In this document: positions 21,168 through 32,240 of the stretch, piece by piece
Position numbering within the stretch: position 1 is the first letter of the stretch
Layout of the letters: each line of letters begins with the position of its first letter
From: Hepsetus odoe
Lineage: Eukaryota > Chordata > Actinopteri > Characiformes > Hepsetidae
Direction: 5' to 3'
Length of the DNA stretch: 64,000 nucleotides
Assembly (NCBI GenBank): GCA_017165825.1
Contig: CM029369.1
Location: forward strand, 3,246,807-3,310,806
Notes under the pieces: model-generated
Seen by the model: the letters and a program-made list of their open reading frames with translations, nothing else
Told to the model about the DNA's origin: nothing
The model's database searches: none
Translations under genes and position numbers: made by a program

Positions 21168-21385
21168 GCGGCAGCGGCAGTCTAGTGTTTAGGGATGAGG
21201 CCCCAGGACCAAAGGTTGTGGGTTCAAATCCCAGGCCAATAGGATGCCTTGAGGTACTCTTGAGGAAGGTACCATCCCCATCACTGATACCCGTTGACTG
21301 GATATGGCTGCCCACTGCTGCACTGCTGCACTGCTGCTGAGTGTGTGGATCATGGTGTTCACAATGACACATAGTCCCTTTCACC
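21168..21385 (+). mobile_element. SINE-A copy, left of the trinucleotide array
   Basis: Full order of the family with B-box GGTTCAAATCCCAGG. CTGCACTGCTGCACTGCTG near 21318 shows local duplication of the CACTGCTG word. Confidence 0.88.
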
Positions 21386-21402
21386 ACTAAAACCACATAT
21401 TA

Positions 21403-21431
21403 TTGTTATTACTATTAGTAATAGCAGTAGC

Positions 21432-21475
<44 letters not shown>

Positions 21476-21656
21476 CAGCAGAAGCAATAGCATTAGTAGT
21501 AGTTGTAGTAGTAGTAGCAGTAGCAGTAGCAGTAGTAGCAATAGCAGTAACAGTAGTACCAATAGCAGTAACAGTAGTAGTAGTAGCAGTGGCAGTAGTT
21601 GTAGTAGTAGTAGTAGCATTAGTAACAGTATTAGCAGTAACAGAAGTAGCAGTAGC

Positions 21657-21691
<35 letters not shown>

Positions 21692-22016
21692 CATTAGTAA
21701 CAGTAGTAGTAGCAGTAACAGAAGTAGCAGTAGCAGTAGTAGTAGTAGTAGTAGTAGTAATAGCAGTAGCAGTAGCAGTAGTAGCAGTAGTAGTAGTAGT
21801 AGCAGTAGCAGTAGTAGCAATAGCAGTAACAGTAGTAGTAGTAGCAGTGGCAGTAGTAGTAGTAGTAGTAGTAGCAGTAGAAGTAGCAATAGCAGTACTC
21901 GTAGTAGTAGTAGCAGTAGTAGCAATAGCAGTACTCGTAGTAGTAGTAGTAGTAGTAGCAGTAGCAGTAGCAGTAGCAGTGGTAGTAGCAGTAGCAGTAG
22001 CAATAGTAGTAGCAGA
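21403..22016. repeat. 0.6-kb AGT/AGC trinucleotide array
   Basis: AGT units mixed with AGC, AAC and AAT. It is open in several frames, giving poly-Val, poly-Leu and poly-Thr translations that are artefacts. Blocks such as AGTAACAGTAGTAGTAG recur and suggest internal duplication. Confidence 0.96.
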
Positions 22017-22049
22017 GGATTGGAAGAAATGGGAACAGAGGAGCTGTTT

Positions 22050-22240
22050 AAAAGTCATTTCTTGTCTTTGTGAAACAGCACACAGTGCAGCAGGGGGCAG
22101 CTATTTAAAGCACCCAATGAGCAGTGATGGGGACAGTACCTTGCTCATAGGTAACTCAGGGTAACCTACTGGTCTGGCATTCGAACCCATGACCTTACAA
22201 GTCTGGGGCCAACTCCCAACCTACCAGCCCTCTGCTGTTG
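22050..22240 (-). mobile_element. SINE-A copy, right of the trinucleotide array
   Basis: CAGCACACAGTG, GAGCAGTGATGGGGACAGTA and reverse B-box GGCATTCGAACCCATGACC are present. It is inverted relative to the copy at 21168. Confidence 0.85.
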
Positions 22241-23194
22241 TTGCCACATCTAATGGGAGCAGTTATAAGAACATCTTCTACTATACTATTATGTTACTGC
22301 TGTTAATGGACTAATATCCATTAGTAAATATATCCATTAGGAAATATCCATAATCTCCTTGTTTTTGTGGAGAAGTGTTTATTATTGCAGTCTGTGGACT
22401 AATATCTCAGGTTCTTGAGTCAGCTTAGTGCAGCAGGACATCTTATTGACTTTGGGGAAAAGATCTGGACTGTGGGAACCAAATGTGAATCTGTGCTCAG
22501 AACCAAACGGAGGCCTTGAAATGAGATCCTAGTAGTCCAGACTTGTTTCAGCTATCGGTCCATCTTCCAGAACTGGTTCAACTCTGCATTTTAACGTCAG
22601 TCACAACCCACCGATCTCCCAGCCGTAATGATTTGTTTGAGCTGGTTCTGGACTGTTTGTGAGTTTGTTTACTCGAATGCATTCGTCTTTTTTTTCCTCA
22701 CCCATAATCGTTTCCTTCTAAACAGGCAAATTCATGCATAATAGATCCATTTGCAGTTTTTTTTTTCCCCGTTTTTGCAGCCTTTCGCGGCGGATGGAGA
22801 AGAGCAGTGGCTTTTTTTCAAATGAAAACATGCATATTAATGTGCGATGACCTACTAAAATAGCGTAAGTGCAATTAAGCAGCCTAAAATGTTAAATTTA
22901 ACATCAAAACCTAATTAGCTGGTCTCACACCAGGCTGGCCTGAGTCTCGTGGTGGCAACGGGAATGGAAATGTCACAACAGTGTGATATACAGTCTGTTT
23001 TTTCCTTTTCTGAGAGCCTTTTGACCTAGTGGCTCATATTTAAATGCATTAAATGCGTTTGTGGGTGTAACATAAGCTGTAAAAGTGTGAATGTGTTGCT
23101 GAATGAACAATTTAACACAAAGAACAAAGAATAATTCATCACCCAGCAAGTGGTTGTCAGCAGGTACACATTGTCTTCTGTCCTGTATGTAAAG
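22241..23194. other. Unique block with a perfect 16-bp palindrome
   Basis: 22800-22960 is repeat-free and AT-rich with ATGCATATTAATG and the palindrome ATGTTAAATTTAACAT at 22889-22904. A candidate conserved noncoding patch; nothing else recognised. Confidence 0.4.
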
Positions 23195-23515
23195 CATCCC
23201 CGGTGGGCCATCATGAAGTTGGTGGAGAGATGGAATGGCCTAAATCCATTGTGCAGGTTCTCCCCGCGTCTATCTGTTTCCAAATGGAGCTCTGGTCTTC
23301 TCTGCAGTCTGAAGACATTCACATCAGGTGGACAAACCTACTGTCCTCTTGGTGTACCTGTTTCTATGTCTGCTCTCTAATGGACTGGTGTCAAGGTGTT
23401 TCTCTGCTATGAGGGCTGTAATTGGCTCTAAGAACCTCAAGAACCTGCTTGATATATGAAGTTAAGATAACTGATGGATGAATGGACAGATGGATGGATG
23501 GAAGGATGGATGGAG
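23195..23515 (+). mobile_element. Family D copy, diverged
   Basis: TTCTCCCCGCGTCTATCTG, CAGTCTGAAGACATTCACAT, AGGTGGACAAACCTACTGTC and TAATGGACTGGTGTCAAGG follow the family order. It ends in ATGG repeats at 23470-23515. Confidence 0.6.
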
Positions 23516-23691
23516 CCTTCACGGATATGCGTGGTCAAATGTGTGTAGGCTTTATTTATGACATTTAAATTGGCCAATTAGATGACAGAACCATGGGTGC
23601 CATGGAAATACTATTGCTAATACTATTGTATTACTAACAGTGCAATGAAGAGCCTTACTGGAACAGTGGAAAGAGATTGTGCTTGTCAACT
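23516..23691. other. Short spacer
   Basis: Nothing recognised. Confidence 0.5.
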
Positions 23692-23705
23692 GTGTGTGTA
23701 TGTGT

Positions 23706-23790
<85 letters not shown>
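23692..23790. repeat. (TG)n microsatellite, about 99 bp
   Basis: Two TATG interruptions at the left, then an uninterrupted TG run; one of the longest dinucleotide runs in the window. Confidence 0.97.
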
Positions 23791-23792
<2 letters not shown>

Positions 23793-24479
23793 ACATGTAT
23801 TACAAGCTGCACATCAAAGACAGCATTGCTGGAACAGCCTTCCTTTCTGCAAGACAAGCCGCCCCATTTTTCAAACAGAATCTCAGATCTAGATTGCCAA
23901 CGACTCAGCAATTACCCGCTTTATCGCAGTGACTCAGAGCAACGCGGCACGCCTGTCATTACTGCAGGGAGCCTCGGAGCCGGGGGCCACGCACCATGTG
24001 CATCATACAACTTTAAAGAGAGAACCAGGACGAAGATGTTGAGGCAGCACTTTCCGCAGACGTCGCTGCAGCCGCCTGTGTTTGATTTTGGAAGAGATTA
24101 AATGGTCTATCAGATGCTAAAGGGGATGAAAACAAGGGCTCCTTTTAAGACAAGTCAACGAATAAGGCTAATAAGATTCCGCCAGCCTGACAGCTGCTGC
24201 TTTATTTTAAAGCAGACTGCCTTTTAAGAATATTGACAGCGGGGGGAGAAGACTCGCAGCTGAACGTTATTTCTTTTGCAGAATTATTTTATTGTTAAAT
24301 CGGATGAATTGTTGGGCGGTCGTTTTCCTTGGGTTGCTTTAGTTCAGTTTCATCCTGTTTTTGCATTTGCACAAGTACTTCCACGCTGGATGATGGCTGT
24401 GCAAATGTGTTGACTGATGGGAGTGGCTTTTCGCAATGGCTCGGAAGCTTCCCGGGTTGGTCACTTTAATAGCCATAAC
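23791..24479. promoter_or_regulatory. Repeat-free block, candidate conserved noncoding DNA
   Basis: 23880-24300 has balanced composition, no repeats, and dense core words (GGCTAATAAG, TGTCATTACTGC, GCAATTACCCGC, TCTAGATTG). A frame at 23679-24101 starts in the TG repeat and has no domain. Confidence 0.3.
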
Positions 24480-25465
24480 CATATTCTGGACCAGCCATCT
24501 GAGAGATGTTATACCACAGCTACGAGACCTTTTGGACCAGCCACCTGAGAGACCTTATACCACAACTACGAGGCTTTCTGGGCCAACAATCTGAGTAACA
24601 CTGAACTGTAGCTACGAGGCTTTCTGGGCCAGCCATCTGAGAGATCTTATACTACATCTACGAGGCTTTCTGGGCCAGCCATCTGAAGGAACCAATATTT
24701 TAAAGAAAAAACGCTTTCTGAGATCTTATATCACAGCTACCCACTACCAAGAGACAATACACCACAACTACTAGGATTTCTGGGTGGATCTCTGAGAGAA
24801 CCTACACAACTACTAGGATTTCTGGGTGAATCATCTGAGAGAACCTACACCACAGTTATAAGATTTTCTGGGATGGCTTTCTGAAAGATTCTACATCACT
24901 CCCAGCTTTCTGGGTCAGCCATCTGAGAGCTGCAGCTACAAGGCTTTCTTTGCTGAGTATATGAGAGTTCCTACACCCCTATTACCAAGCTTTTTTGGGG
25001 CAGGCATTTACAAGATCCTAGACCGCAATTAGCAGGCTGACGATCTGAAGAAAGCTACAAAAGAATAAGGCTTTCCGAATCCATCATCTGAAAGATCCTA
25101 CATCACACTTTCTGGGCTGGCCATCTGAGGAACAATCCACCAGAACTTGCAGGCTTTCTGGGCCGGCCATCTGAGAGATTTTACATCACAATTATGAGAT
25201 TTTTTGGGACGCCATTTGAGAGTTCCTGCATCAAAACTATGAGACTTATCTTTCTGATTTTAATCCACGACTACAAGGCATCCAGGACTGGCCATCTGAG
25301 GAATAATCCACTAGAACATCCAGGTTTTCTGGGCCAGCAATCGTCAGGACCTCAACCACATCTACCAGGCTTTCTGGGCCATCAAGAGATCTTGCACTGG
25401 TGCTGCAAAGCTTTCTAGTTGGGCCATCTTAGAAATCCTACACCACAACTCCCAAGCTTCCTAGT
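24480..25465. repeat. 46-bp minisatellite, about 1 kb
   Basis: The core TTTCTGGGCCAGCCATCTGA recurs. The first five starts (24485, 24531, 24577, 24623, 24669) are exactly 46 bp apart; farther right the units gain indels and lose regularity. About 19-20 units in all. Short frames here are not coding. Confidence 0.88.
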
Positions 25466-26321
25466 CTGGCTTCTTCTTCTTCATCTTCTTCTTATTATAA
25501 TACAGCACTTTATTATTTTATACACATCCACACATACACACACTCACACATATGGTGAAGGGGGTGTGGCAGTGGGCCAAGGGAAGGGTTGTTTAAATGG
25601 ATAAGCATCTGTGAAGTGTGGTCTTTGATGCAGACCCTGAGAGAGCTTGTGCAGGAAGTGGGTCAGCCACAGCCCCTCAACGTCCTGATTTATCTCCACT
25701 CTGACCACTCTGGAGCTTACGGTTCACAACGGCCAAAGCAAATGTGGACGTTGCTATCGGGCAGCTGTTGGAGGAAGAAGGTCTGTTCTCAGAGTGGAGT
25801 CTGAGTCAGCAAAGGAAAGCTTTCCCTGATACCAAAACACACACTCTCTCCCAGTTCGGACTTCCTCATTTTGCCCAGTGAGATGGTAGTTACAACATGT
25901 GTTTTCTTTCCGGCAATGCAACGCTGTAATGCAACCATGGCAACACTCTACATGAGAGCAACCGCTGCTCCATCTTCAGTGCCAGAACTCTCAGTGGGTA
26001 AAGCTTCAGAGGAGGCAAGGAGCATGAGGTCATCCGTTTTGAGACAACATGCTAGTTAACCATGATGACAGGTAGGTGTTTAACCCTTAAACTACCACAG
26101 TGGAGTCACAGCAGTGTTAGTGGCCAGTAGAGCTCTACTGTGTGTGGGAACAACAAACACTGGCTTCCTGGAAGTTAAAAGAGAACTGAGAGCACCAAGT
26201 GTCCCAAGTTCTAGAAAATAAGATCTTTTTAGGAACAAAGTATTTGGGTTCTGTACAGTTACACAGTAGATCATTTTCTTCCTAACTTTGTCCACTCTGA
26301 GTCTGCACAGTGTCATAATGG
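25466..26321. other. Intergenic block, nothing recognised
   Basis: Short CTT-rich tract at 25472-25492 and CA words near 25525-25548. The frames at 25589 and 25871 have no domain. Confidence 0.5.
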
Positions 26322-26795
26322 CCTTCTTCTTCTTCTTCTTCTTCTTCTTCTTCTTCTTCTTCTTCTCTCAGCTGCTCCCGTTTAGGGGTCGCCACAGCTG
26401 ATCATCCATTTCCATTTCTTCCTGTCTTCTGCATCTTCCTCCTTCAAACTGACCACCTGCATGTCCTCTCTCACCACATCCATAAACCTCCTCTTTGGTC
26501 TTCCTCTTCTCCTCTTTCCTGGCATCTCCATCTTCAACATCCTCCTCCCGATATAATCCTCGTCTCTCCTCTGGACATGTCCAACCAACGCAACTTTGCT
26601 TCTCTAGCTTTGTTTCCAAATTGTCCAACCTGAGCTGTCCCTCTAATATACTCATTTCTAATCCTGTCCATCCTCGTCACACCCAATGAACATCTCAACA
26701 TCTTTAACTCTGACACCTCCAGCTCTGTCTTTTCCTCAGCGTCACCTACTCCAACCCGTATAACATAGCTGGTCTCACTACCATCCTGTAATGCC
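26322..26795 (-). mobile_element. RTE-clade LINE 3' end with (CTT)n tail
   Basis: A CTT run (26322-26366) is the reverse of the element's AAG tail, followed by CAGCTGCTCCCGTTTAGGGG, the true 3' end. The reverse frame 26382-26588 reads GHVQRRDEDYIGRRMLKMEM, PGKRRRGRPKRRFMDVVR and DAEDRKKWKW. The upstream part has MLRCSLGVTRMDRIRNEYIR in the frame at 26534-26812. This is the longest RTE copy here. Confidence 0.9.
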
Positions 26796-27200
26796 GAGAG
26801 TCCACCAGGCAAATCCGTTCCCAGACCGCAAACCGTGAGACTGACAGAACTCGGTCAATTATTCCAGCCTATGGTAAAGACTAAACACGGAGGGGCGGTG
26901 TTTAGTTATGATGCTGCTCTTAAATAAATAAAGAATGAAACAAAAGAAATGAAATCCAGCCTGAAACATTCCGGTTGAGCCCAGCTCCACACACTGTCTC
27001 TGCTTTACTGTAGCAGCATGTTATCCTCGTTTATTTACATCTGTTTTTCGTTCTCATGTTTTTCTTCTTTTAATAAATTCTTCTTTTTGTATTGTTTTTC
27101 TTATGCTTTAATCGTGTTTTAATCTCGTTTAAATGTAAATGGAAAATGTCTTCTCACAGAACATCGGCTCCTGGTCTGGCAACAGCTGTGGCCACAAATG
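26796..27200. other. Intergenic block, nothing recognised
   Basis: AT-rich unique-looking DNA. Confidence 0.5.
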
Positions 27201-27430
27201 TAAGTGAATGTGAAAGTGACTATGTGTCACTGTGAAACACAGCACACAGTGAAACACAACCAAACGCAGCCTCTGTATTTCTCACACACACCGCACAGCA
27301 GTGAGCAGCCATATCCAGCACTGGGGAGCAGTTATGGGGATGGTACCTTGCTCAGTGGTACCTCAGGGCAACCTATTGTTCTGGGATTCGAACCCATGAC
27401 TTTCAGATTCTGGGACCACTTTGCTACACA
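27201..27430 (-). mobile_element. SINE-A copy
   Basis: Complete order from GTGAAAGTGACTATGTG to reverse B-box GGGATTCGAACCCATGAC. The head end is worn. Confidence 0.9.
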
Positions 27431-27439
27431 TGCACTTCT

Positions 27440-27791
27440 ACTTTCTACTTCTTTATCTTTCAGCTGTTCCACAGTGGATCCACATCCGTCTCCATGTCTT
27501 CTTGTCCTCTGCGTCTTCTCTCTCACACCATCCCCCAGCATGTCCTCTCTCACCACATCTATGAACCCCTTTGCTCTTCCTCTTTTCTTTTTCCCAGGCA
27601 GCTCCATCCTCGACGTCCTTCGCCTGATATACTCCTCGTCTTTGGACATGTCCAAACCAACGCAATCTCACTTCTCTGAATTTGTCTCTAAAACCATCCA
27701 ATCTGAGCTGTCCCACTACTTTACTCGTCCCTAATCCTGTCCATCCCTGTCCCTCCCAATGCACATCCCAGCATCTTTAACTCTGACACCT
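27440..27791 (-). mobile_element. RTE-clade LINE 3' fragment
   Basis: CAGCTGTTCCACAGTGGATC, CTTGTCCTCTGCGTC, TCTTTGGACATGTCC and CTGAGCTGTCCC in order. The reverse frames carry MELPGKKKRGRAKGFIDVVR but are broken. It is cut off at 27791 by a TA run and SINE-C. Confidence 0.8.
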
Positions 27792-27812
27792 CATATATAT
27801 ATATATATATAC
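27792..27812. repeat. (TA)n run
   Basis: About ten TA units between the RTE and SINE-C. Confidence 0.9.
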
Positions 27813-28064
27813 GGGGCAGTGGTGCACTAGTGGTTAGGGCATTGGCCACATGATCGGAGGATCGGGGGTTCAAACCCCTTCCCAATAGGGTGCCCTGAGG
27901 TACCCTTGAGCAAGGTGCCGTCCCCGTCCCGCTCCTCCCCGCAATGGGCTGGTGACCTGTCCAGGGTGCGTCCCCCGTCCTCGCCCTGTGTGCGCTGGGT
28001 TGGACACCAGCACTCCCCCGCGATCCCGTTTGGGACAAGCGGCAGAAGATGGATGGAAGATGGA
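27813..28064 (+). mobile_element. Full-length SINE-C
   Basis: Same architecture as 19319. The tail from 27901 differs from that copy at only about seven positions in some 165. B-box GGGTTCAAACCCC is intact. No clear target duplication, perhaps because the left flank is a TA repeat. Confidence 0.9.
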
Positions 28065-28807
28065 AGATGCCCTGAGGAGAGATCAGAGTGAACTTCACTT
28101 CATGTCGTCCTGGTATAACCGAGAACATTTCAAATAAAAGTCTTGAAACACTTTTTTTATTTTCTCATGTTTAAGGTGCAGTAAATGACTGCAGTGTGAA
28201 TAAACTTGCCTTTTCTTGCCTGTGTGGTTATAAATGAGGAAATTGTGAAGTCGCTCACACTCTCTCAGTAAGTTCACACTGTGCTCTGCTCTGAACAGCA
28301 GCAAGGTTTGACTGTCACTGGTGCTCAAGGCAGCAAATTATCATTAGGGGAGTTAATCCAAACTCCCTGAACAGACTGAGCATTTTATGACTCTATAAAC
28401 TTGAGTTTTTATCTACAGCAACGGGAAGCCTGAGACGTAGCCTACAGTTATTAGTTGTGTGTTTAACTGCTCAACACAGAGCCAAACACTGCAGCTCCAA
28501 GCAGCTTCACAAACTCCATGAAAGATGAAATGCTGAGACGTCCTAAAAACCTCCTAAGTGTGAACACAGCTTTATTCACCCCATAAGAACCTCCTTCTAG
28601 AGGCAACTTCATATCTGTGTGTCCCAGCAAGACACACAACCAGTAACGTTTGGTGGTGTCCAGTAAATCCAGCAAGACTTGTAGGACAACCAGCCTAAAC
28701 ATACTTCCATAAGATTTACTTAGATACTTTCTTCAGAATTACTTTTGGTGTCCCAGAAAGTTTCCTCTTATTCTGTCTGTCCTGCAATGATGACCACAGA
28801 AAGTTCA
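28065..28807. other. Intergenic block, nothing recognised
   Basis: Unique-looking DNA; reverse frames at 28095 and 28463 have no domain. Confidence 0.5.
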
Positions 28808-29003
28808 TCCTTCCATCCATCCATCCATCTATCTGATTGCCTCTCTGTCTGTCCCTCCATCCATCCATCCATCCATCCATCTGACTGTCTGTCCATCCGT
28901 CCATCCATCCATTCATCCATCCATCCATCCATCTATCTGATTGTCTCTCTGTCTGTCCCTCCATCCATCCATCCATCCAACCATCTGTCTGACTGTTTCT
29001 CTG

Positions 29004-29064
<61 letters not shown>

Positions 29065-29097
29065 ACCTTCATCCATCCATCCATCCATCCATCTATC
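28808..29097. repeat. Compound CCAT/CTGT/CTAT array
   Basis: CCAT blocks with an imperfect repeated segment (CTATCTGATTGCCTCTCTG and CTATCTGATTGTCTCTCTG at about 28828 and 28932), then CTAT (29004-29064) and CCAT. Confidence 0.95.
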
Positions 29098-29892
29098 TCA
29101 ATGTTATATATGAGGCAGATGCAGAAAACAAATTAAATGATTAAATGATTGAATATTTAAATTTAAGACTTTCAATACTGTAGGCATCAGAGTCTCAGTG
29201 ATGTTAGACTTGTATCTGAAGAGCTTAATGTTTAGATGTGAACAGTCATCAAATTCATCCAGTTTAAACCTCACTGAGAGAAACCTGACCAGTACGATTT
29301 ACTAAACCCGCTCGTTCTTTCCTAAAAACTTAAACCCAAGGAGCTGCTCCTCAATGAAACACATCTGGAACATTTTTAATGTAGTAAGAATATTACTGAG
29401 ATCTACAGGCACATGTACCCCAGATATTGGTTCTGTATGGTTTAATACGCACGAGAATCCAACAGACGTCCCATACGGACTCACTTCAGACCAGATGGGA
29501 CACATACAGGCTTTTTTTTTCTCCGACATCTGCTGGCAGAGAGTGAGACATCGCCCAGTATAATGGTCGTCCTTGTTTTGGTTAAAAGAGCAATATGAGC
29601 AAAGTGCTGATTGATGAAATATTTACGATAGGAAATGAAAAACTATCTCGGATTTTCTCCCAGTGCCTTCTTTCACAGGGCCCATCGCCTCTGGGTGGAG
29701 GCTGCGGTTTTGGGGATTTGATTTTAAGTGTCGTGTGGGCTTTAACTGATGTTTGCATCAAAGTGGGAAAAAAAGGGTAGCAATGCTTGATTCCTATTGG
29801 AGCATCCTGTGAACACTGGGAAGAAAGCAGTGGAGGAAAAGTTGGACTGAAGTAATGATTCTATCAAAACAAAGCAGGACCTGATCATCAGA

Positions 29893-29895
<3 letters not shown>
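29098..29895. other. Intergenic block, nothing recognised
   Basis: Unique-looking DNA. A 69-residue frame at 29354-29563 and a 75-residue reverse frame at 29302-29529 have no domain. Confidence 0.5.
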
Positions 29896-29929
<34 letters not shown>

Positions 29930-29941
29930 GGGGGGGGGGGG
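29896..29941. repeat. (GT)n followed by a run of about 15 G
   Basis: About 15 GT units change abruptly into an unbroken G homopolymer. Confidence 0.95.
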
Positions 29942-29997
29942 TGTATTAAATTCACTGCTAATTCGACTATTCAGTGAACTCTAGGTGTTTTTTAGTC

Positions 29998-31060
29998 ATG
30001 GTTCCTCTCAGTGGTTCTTCTCAGCGAGGTTTCCTTTTGAGTCTTGGTTCCTCTCAGTGGTTCTTCTCAGCGAGGTTTCTTTTTGAGTCTTGGTTCCTCT
30101 TGGTGGTTCATCATTTAAGGAGATTCTCCTTTATAACTTCGTTTCTGCTGTAGGATGTTGATCTTTTATGTTCTTGGTTCCTTTCAGTGGTCTTCCCCTA
30201 AGACAGGTTCTCCTTCTGAGTCTTGGTTCTTCCTCTTAAGGAGGTTCTCCTTTTGAGTCTTGGTTAAGTTGTCCTTTCTCTTAGGGAGGTTTTCTTTTTT
30301 GGTTTTGCTCCCGCTAAACAAGCTATAAGATAAGAACCACTGAGAAGAACCAATATTAAAAAGGAGAGCCTCTCTTCATTTTTGGTTTTGGTTAGTCAAA
30401 AAGACTACAAGTAGTACAACTGAGAAGAACCAATATTGAAAAGGAGAACCTCTCTTCTTTTTGGGTCTTGGTTCCCCTAAGTGATTCTTCTTCTAAGAGA
30501 GGTTCTCCATTTGAATATTGGTTCTTCTCAGTGCTTCTACCTCTTATAGCCTTTTTCCGCAAAACGAAGAACTTGTTCTTGAATCGGTTTTATCAGTTGA
30601 ATCGGTTCCTGTTGGACAAATTCATTTTTTTGGTTCCAGCTTAGAAGTGACTTTTCAGGTTTTAATTTGGATTATTTTCTCAAAAAAGTTCAAAATATTC
30701 CACTCAGTGGTTCCTCCTCATAGGGAGGTTCTTTTGATCCCTTCAAAGGTTCTTCCTCTTAGGAAATATCTGCTTTTGATCATTGGTTCTCCTCATGGTT
30801 TTTCCTCAAAAGGAAGCTCTTGTTTCAATTCTTGGTACCTTTCAGTGGTTCTTTCTTTTGGGGAGGTTCTCCTTTTGAGTTAGTTCTTCACTATGGTTGT
30901 TCAACATGTTCTTACAGAGGTTCTCCTTCTGATTTTTGTCTCCTCTCTGTCTTTCTTCTGCTTAGGGAGGTTTTCTTTTTGATTCTTGGCTTCTGTCAGT
31001 GATTGCTCCTCTTGGGGAGTTCCTCCATTGAGCTTTTGCTCCTGTCAGTATCAGTTCCTG
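29998..31060. repeat. 46-bp minisatellite built from a LINE-like 3' segment
   Basis: GTTCCTCTCAGTGGTTCTTC starts units at 30001, 30047 and 30093 (46 bp apart). Later units are irregular but keep TTGAGTCTTGGTT, TTAGGGAGGTT and TTCTCCTTTT. The same words in the same order occur in the dispersed element at 36450-36775. Two units (30339-30376 and 30419-30456) are inverted relative to the rest. Confidence 0.8.
30419..30532. repeat. 38-bp inverted repeat (hairpin)
   Basis: 30419-30456 pairs with 30495-30532 at 36 of 38 positions across a 38-bp loop. 30339-30376 is a second copy of the left arm with two differences. Confidence 0.85.
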
Positions 31061-31067
31061 TTATTCC

Positions 31068-31099
31068 TCAAGTTCAAGTTCAAGTTCAAGTTCAAGTCC
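31068..31099. repeat. (TTCAAG)n hexamer repeat
   Basis: About five TTCAAG units within the right flank of the minisatellite. Confidence 0.9.
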
Positions 31100-31939
31100 T
31101 CCCAGTGGTTTGTCCTCTCTTAGGGAGTTTCCTCTCTCCATCATTGTCACTCTTAATGATATTGCATTTGCTCTTCTTAATCTCTTTTCAAATATCAAAA
31201 TCTTCTCTTTTTTACATCATTTGAGATTTCCTTTGCATTGTGTGGACCTTTCTAGATGAATGCACCAATAGAAACAATGCTCAGTCATGTCAAATTTGAC
31301 CTCACTTTTCCTTTAGCTCAATGAATGAACTTTTTTTAGCACAACAGTAAGCTTGGCATTGTTTGAAGATGCTGCAAATTGGCACCTAAAGTCTTTGGAC
31401 AGGCAACCCTGAGATGCATTTATAATTTAAACATTCACTGAAGGCTTCCTCCACCAGGCAATCCATCCCGAACATGCTTTTCCGCATGACCATGACATTT
31501 AGCTCATTACAGCTGCTGTCTCCTCTTCGTCCCACCAGGAAAAGACTCCACATTTTTTGGGTCAGGGGTCTCTACACCATATCAGCTTCCTGTTCGGTTT
31601 GAAATTTGTCTGTCTTATTTCCGCTTGTCCAATACTCAGTGTCCTTCATAGTGCCTTATCTTTCCGGCCACAGCACCACTCTTGGCCTGAAAGGATCCCC
31701 GTCTGCATGAGCTGTTTCGTTTCTTCAGTGAACCATAATGAGAGAGTGATTTGAGGACACTGCCACTTCCAACAGCATCTAAATCTATTGGACAACAGAA
31801 ATAGTATCAATATCTATTGGACAACTTAAACAACTGCATTGGTTGGATGTACCAAATGTGACAGCAAGTCTATTTTTTAATGAACTGGTCGCTTCACACC
31901 CAACACTCGTGTCCTGGTGTCAAATTGCAGCCATACATT
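31100..31939. other. Intergenic block, nothing recognised
   Basis: Unique-looking DNA, repeat-free around 31430-31560. No domain in any frame. Confidence 0.45.
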
Positions 31940-32142
31940 TAAAGTGAAAGTGACTATTTGTCATTCTGAAAGACGGCACACAGTGAACCACAACCTCTGT
32001 ATTTAACCATTCAGCCGTTCCCAGCACCTTGGGAGCAGTGATGGGGACAGTACCTTACTCAAGGGTTATCTTGGGACACTCTTCTGGTCCAGGATTCAAA
32101 CCTACGACCTTCTGATTCTGGGGCCTAGTCCGTAAACACTAG
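31940..32142 (-). mobile_element. SINE-A copy
   Basis: Tail AAGTGAAAGTGACTATTTG, body GGGAGCAGTGATGGGGACAG, reverse B-box AGGATTCAAACCTACGACC and head GGGGCCTAGTCC. The last part of the head is missing. Confidence 0.88.
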
Positions 32143-32149
32143 TGAATTT

Positions 32150-32240
32150 AATGTCCTAATCACAGGGACAATCTCTCTGAAACAACTTAGGGTTGAATGT
32201 TTTGGAACCAAGTGGTGGTGGTGCTGGGGGTGTAATTCAG
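32150..32240 (-). mobile_element. SINE-B fragment directly behind SINE-A
   Basis: GTCCTAATCACAGGGACAAT, CAACTTAGGGTTGAATG and CAAGTGGTGGTGGTGCTGG match the SINE-B body. Confidence 0.55.

Noticed and set aside
21359..22164. Frames of more than 200 residues rich in Leu, Val/Ala or Thr on both strands
   Set aside because: Trinucleotide repeat read in different frames; no domain.
24480..25465. CRISPR-like array
   Set aside because: The 46-bp units abut without unique spacers, in eukaryotic DNA.
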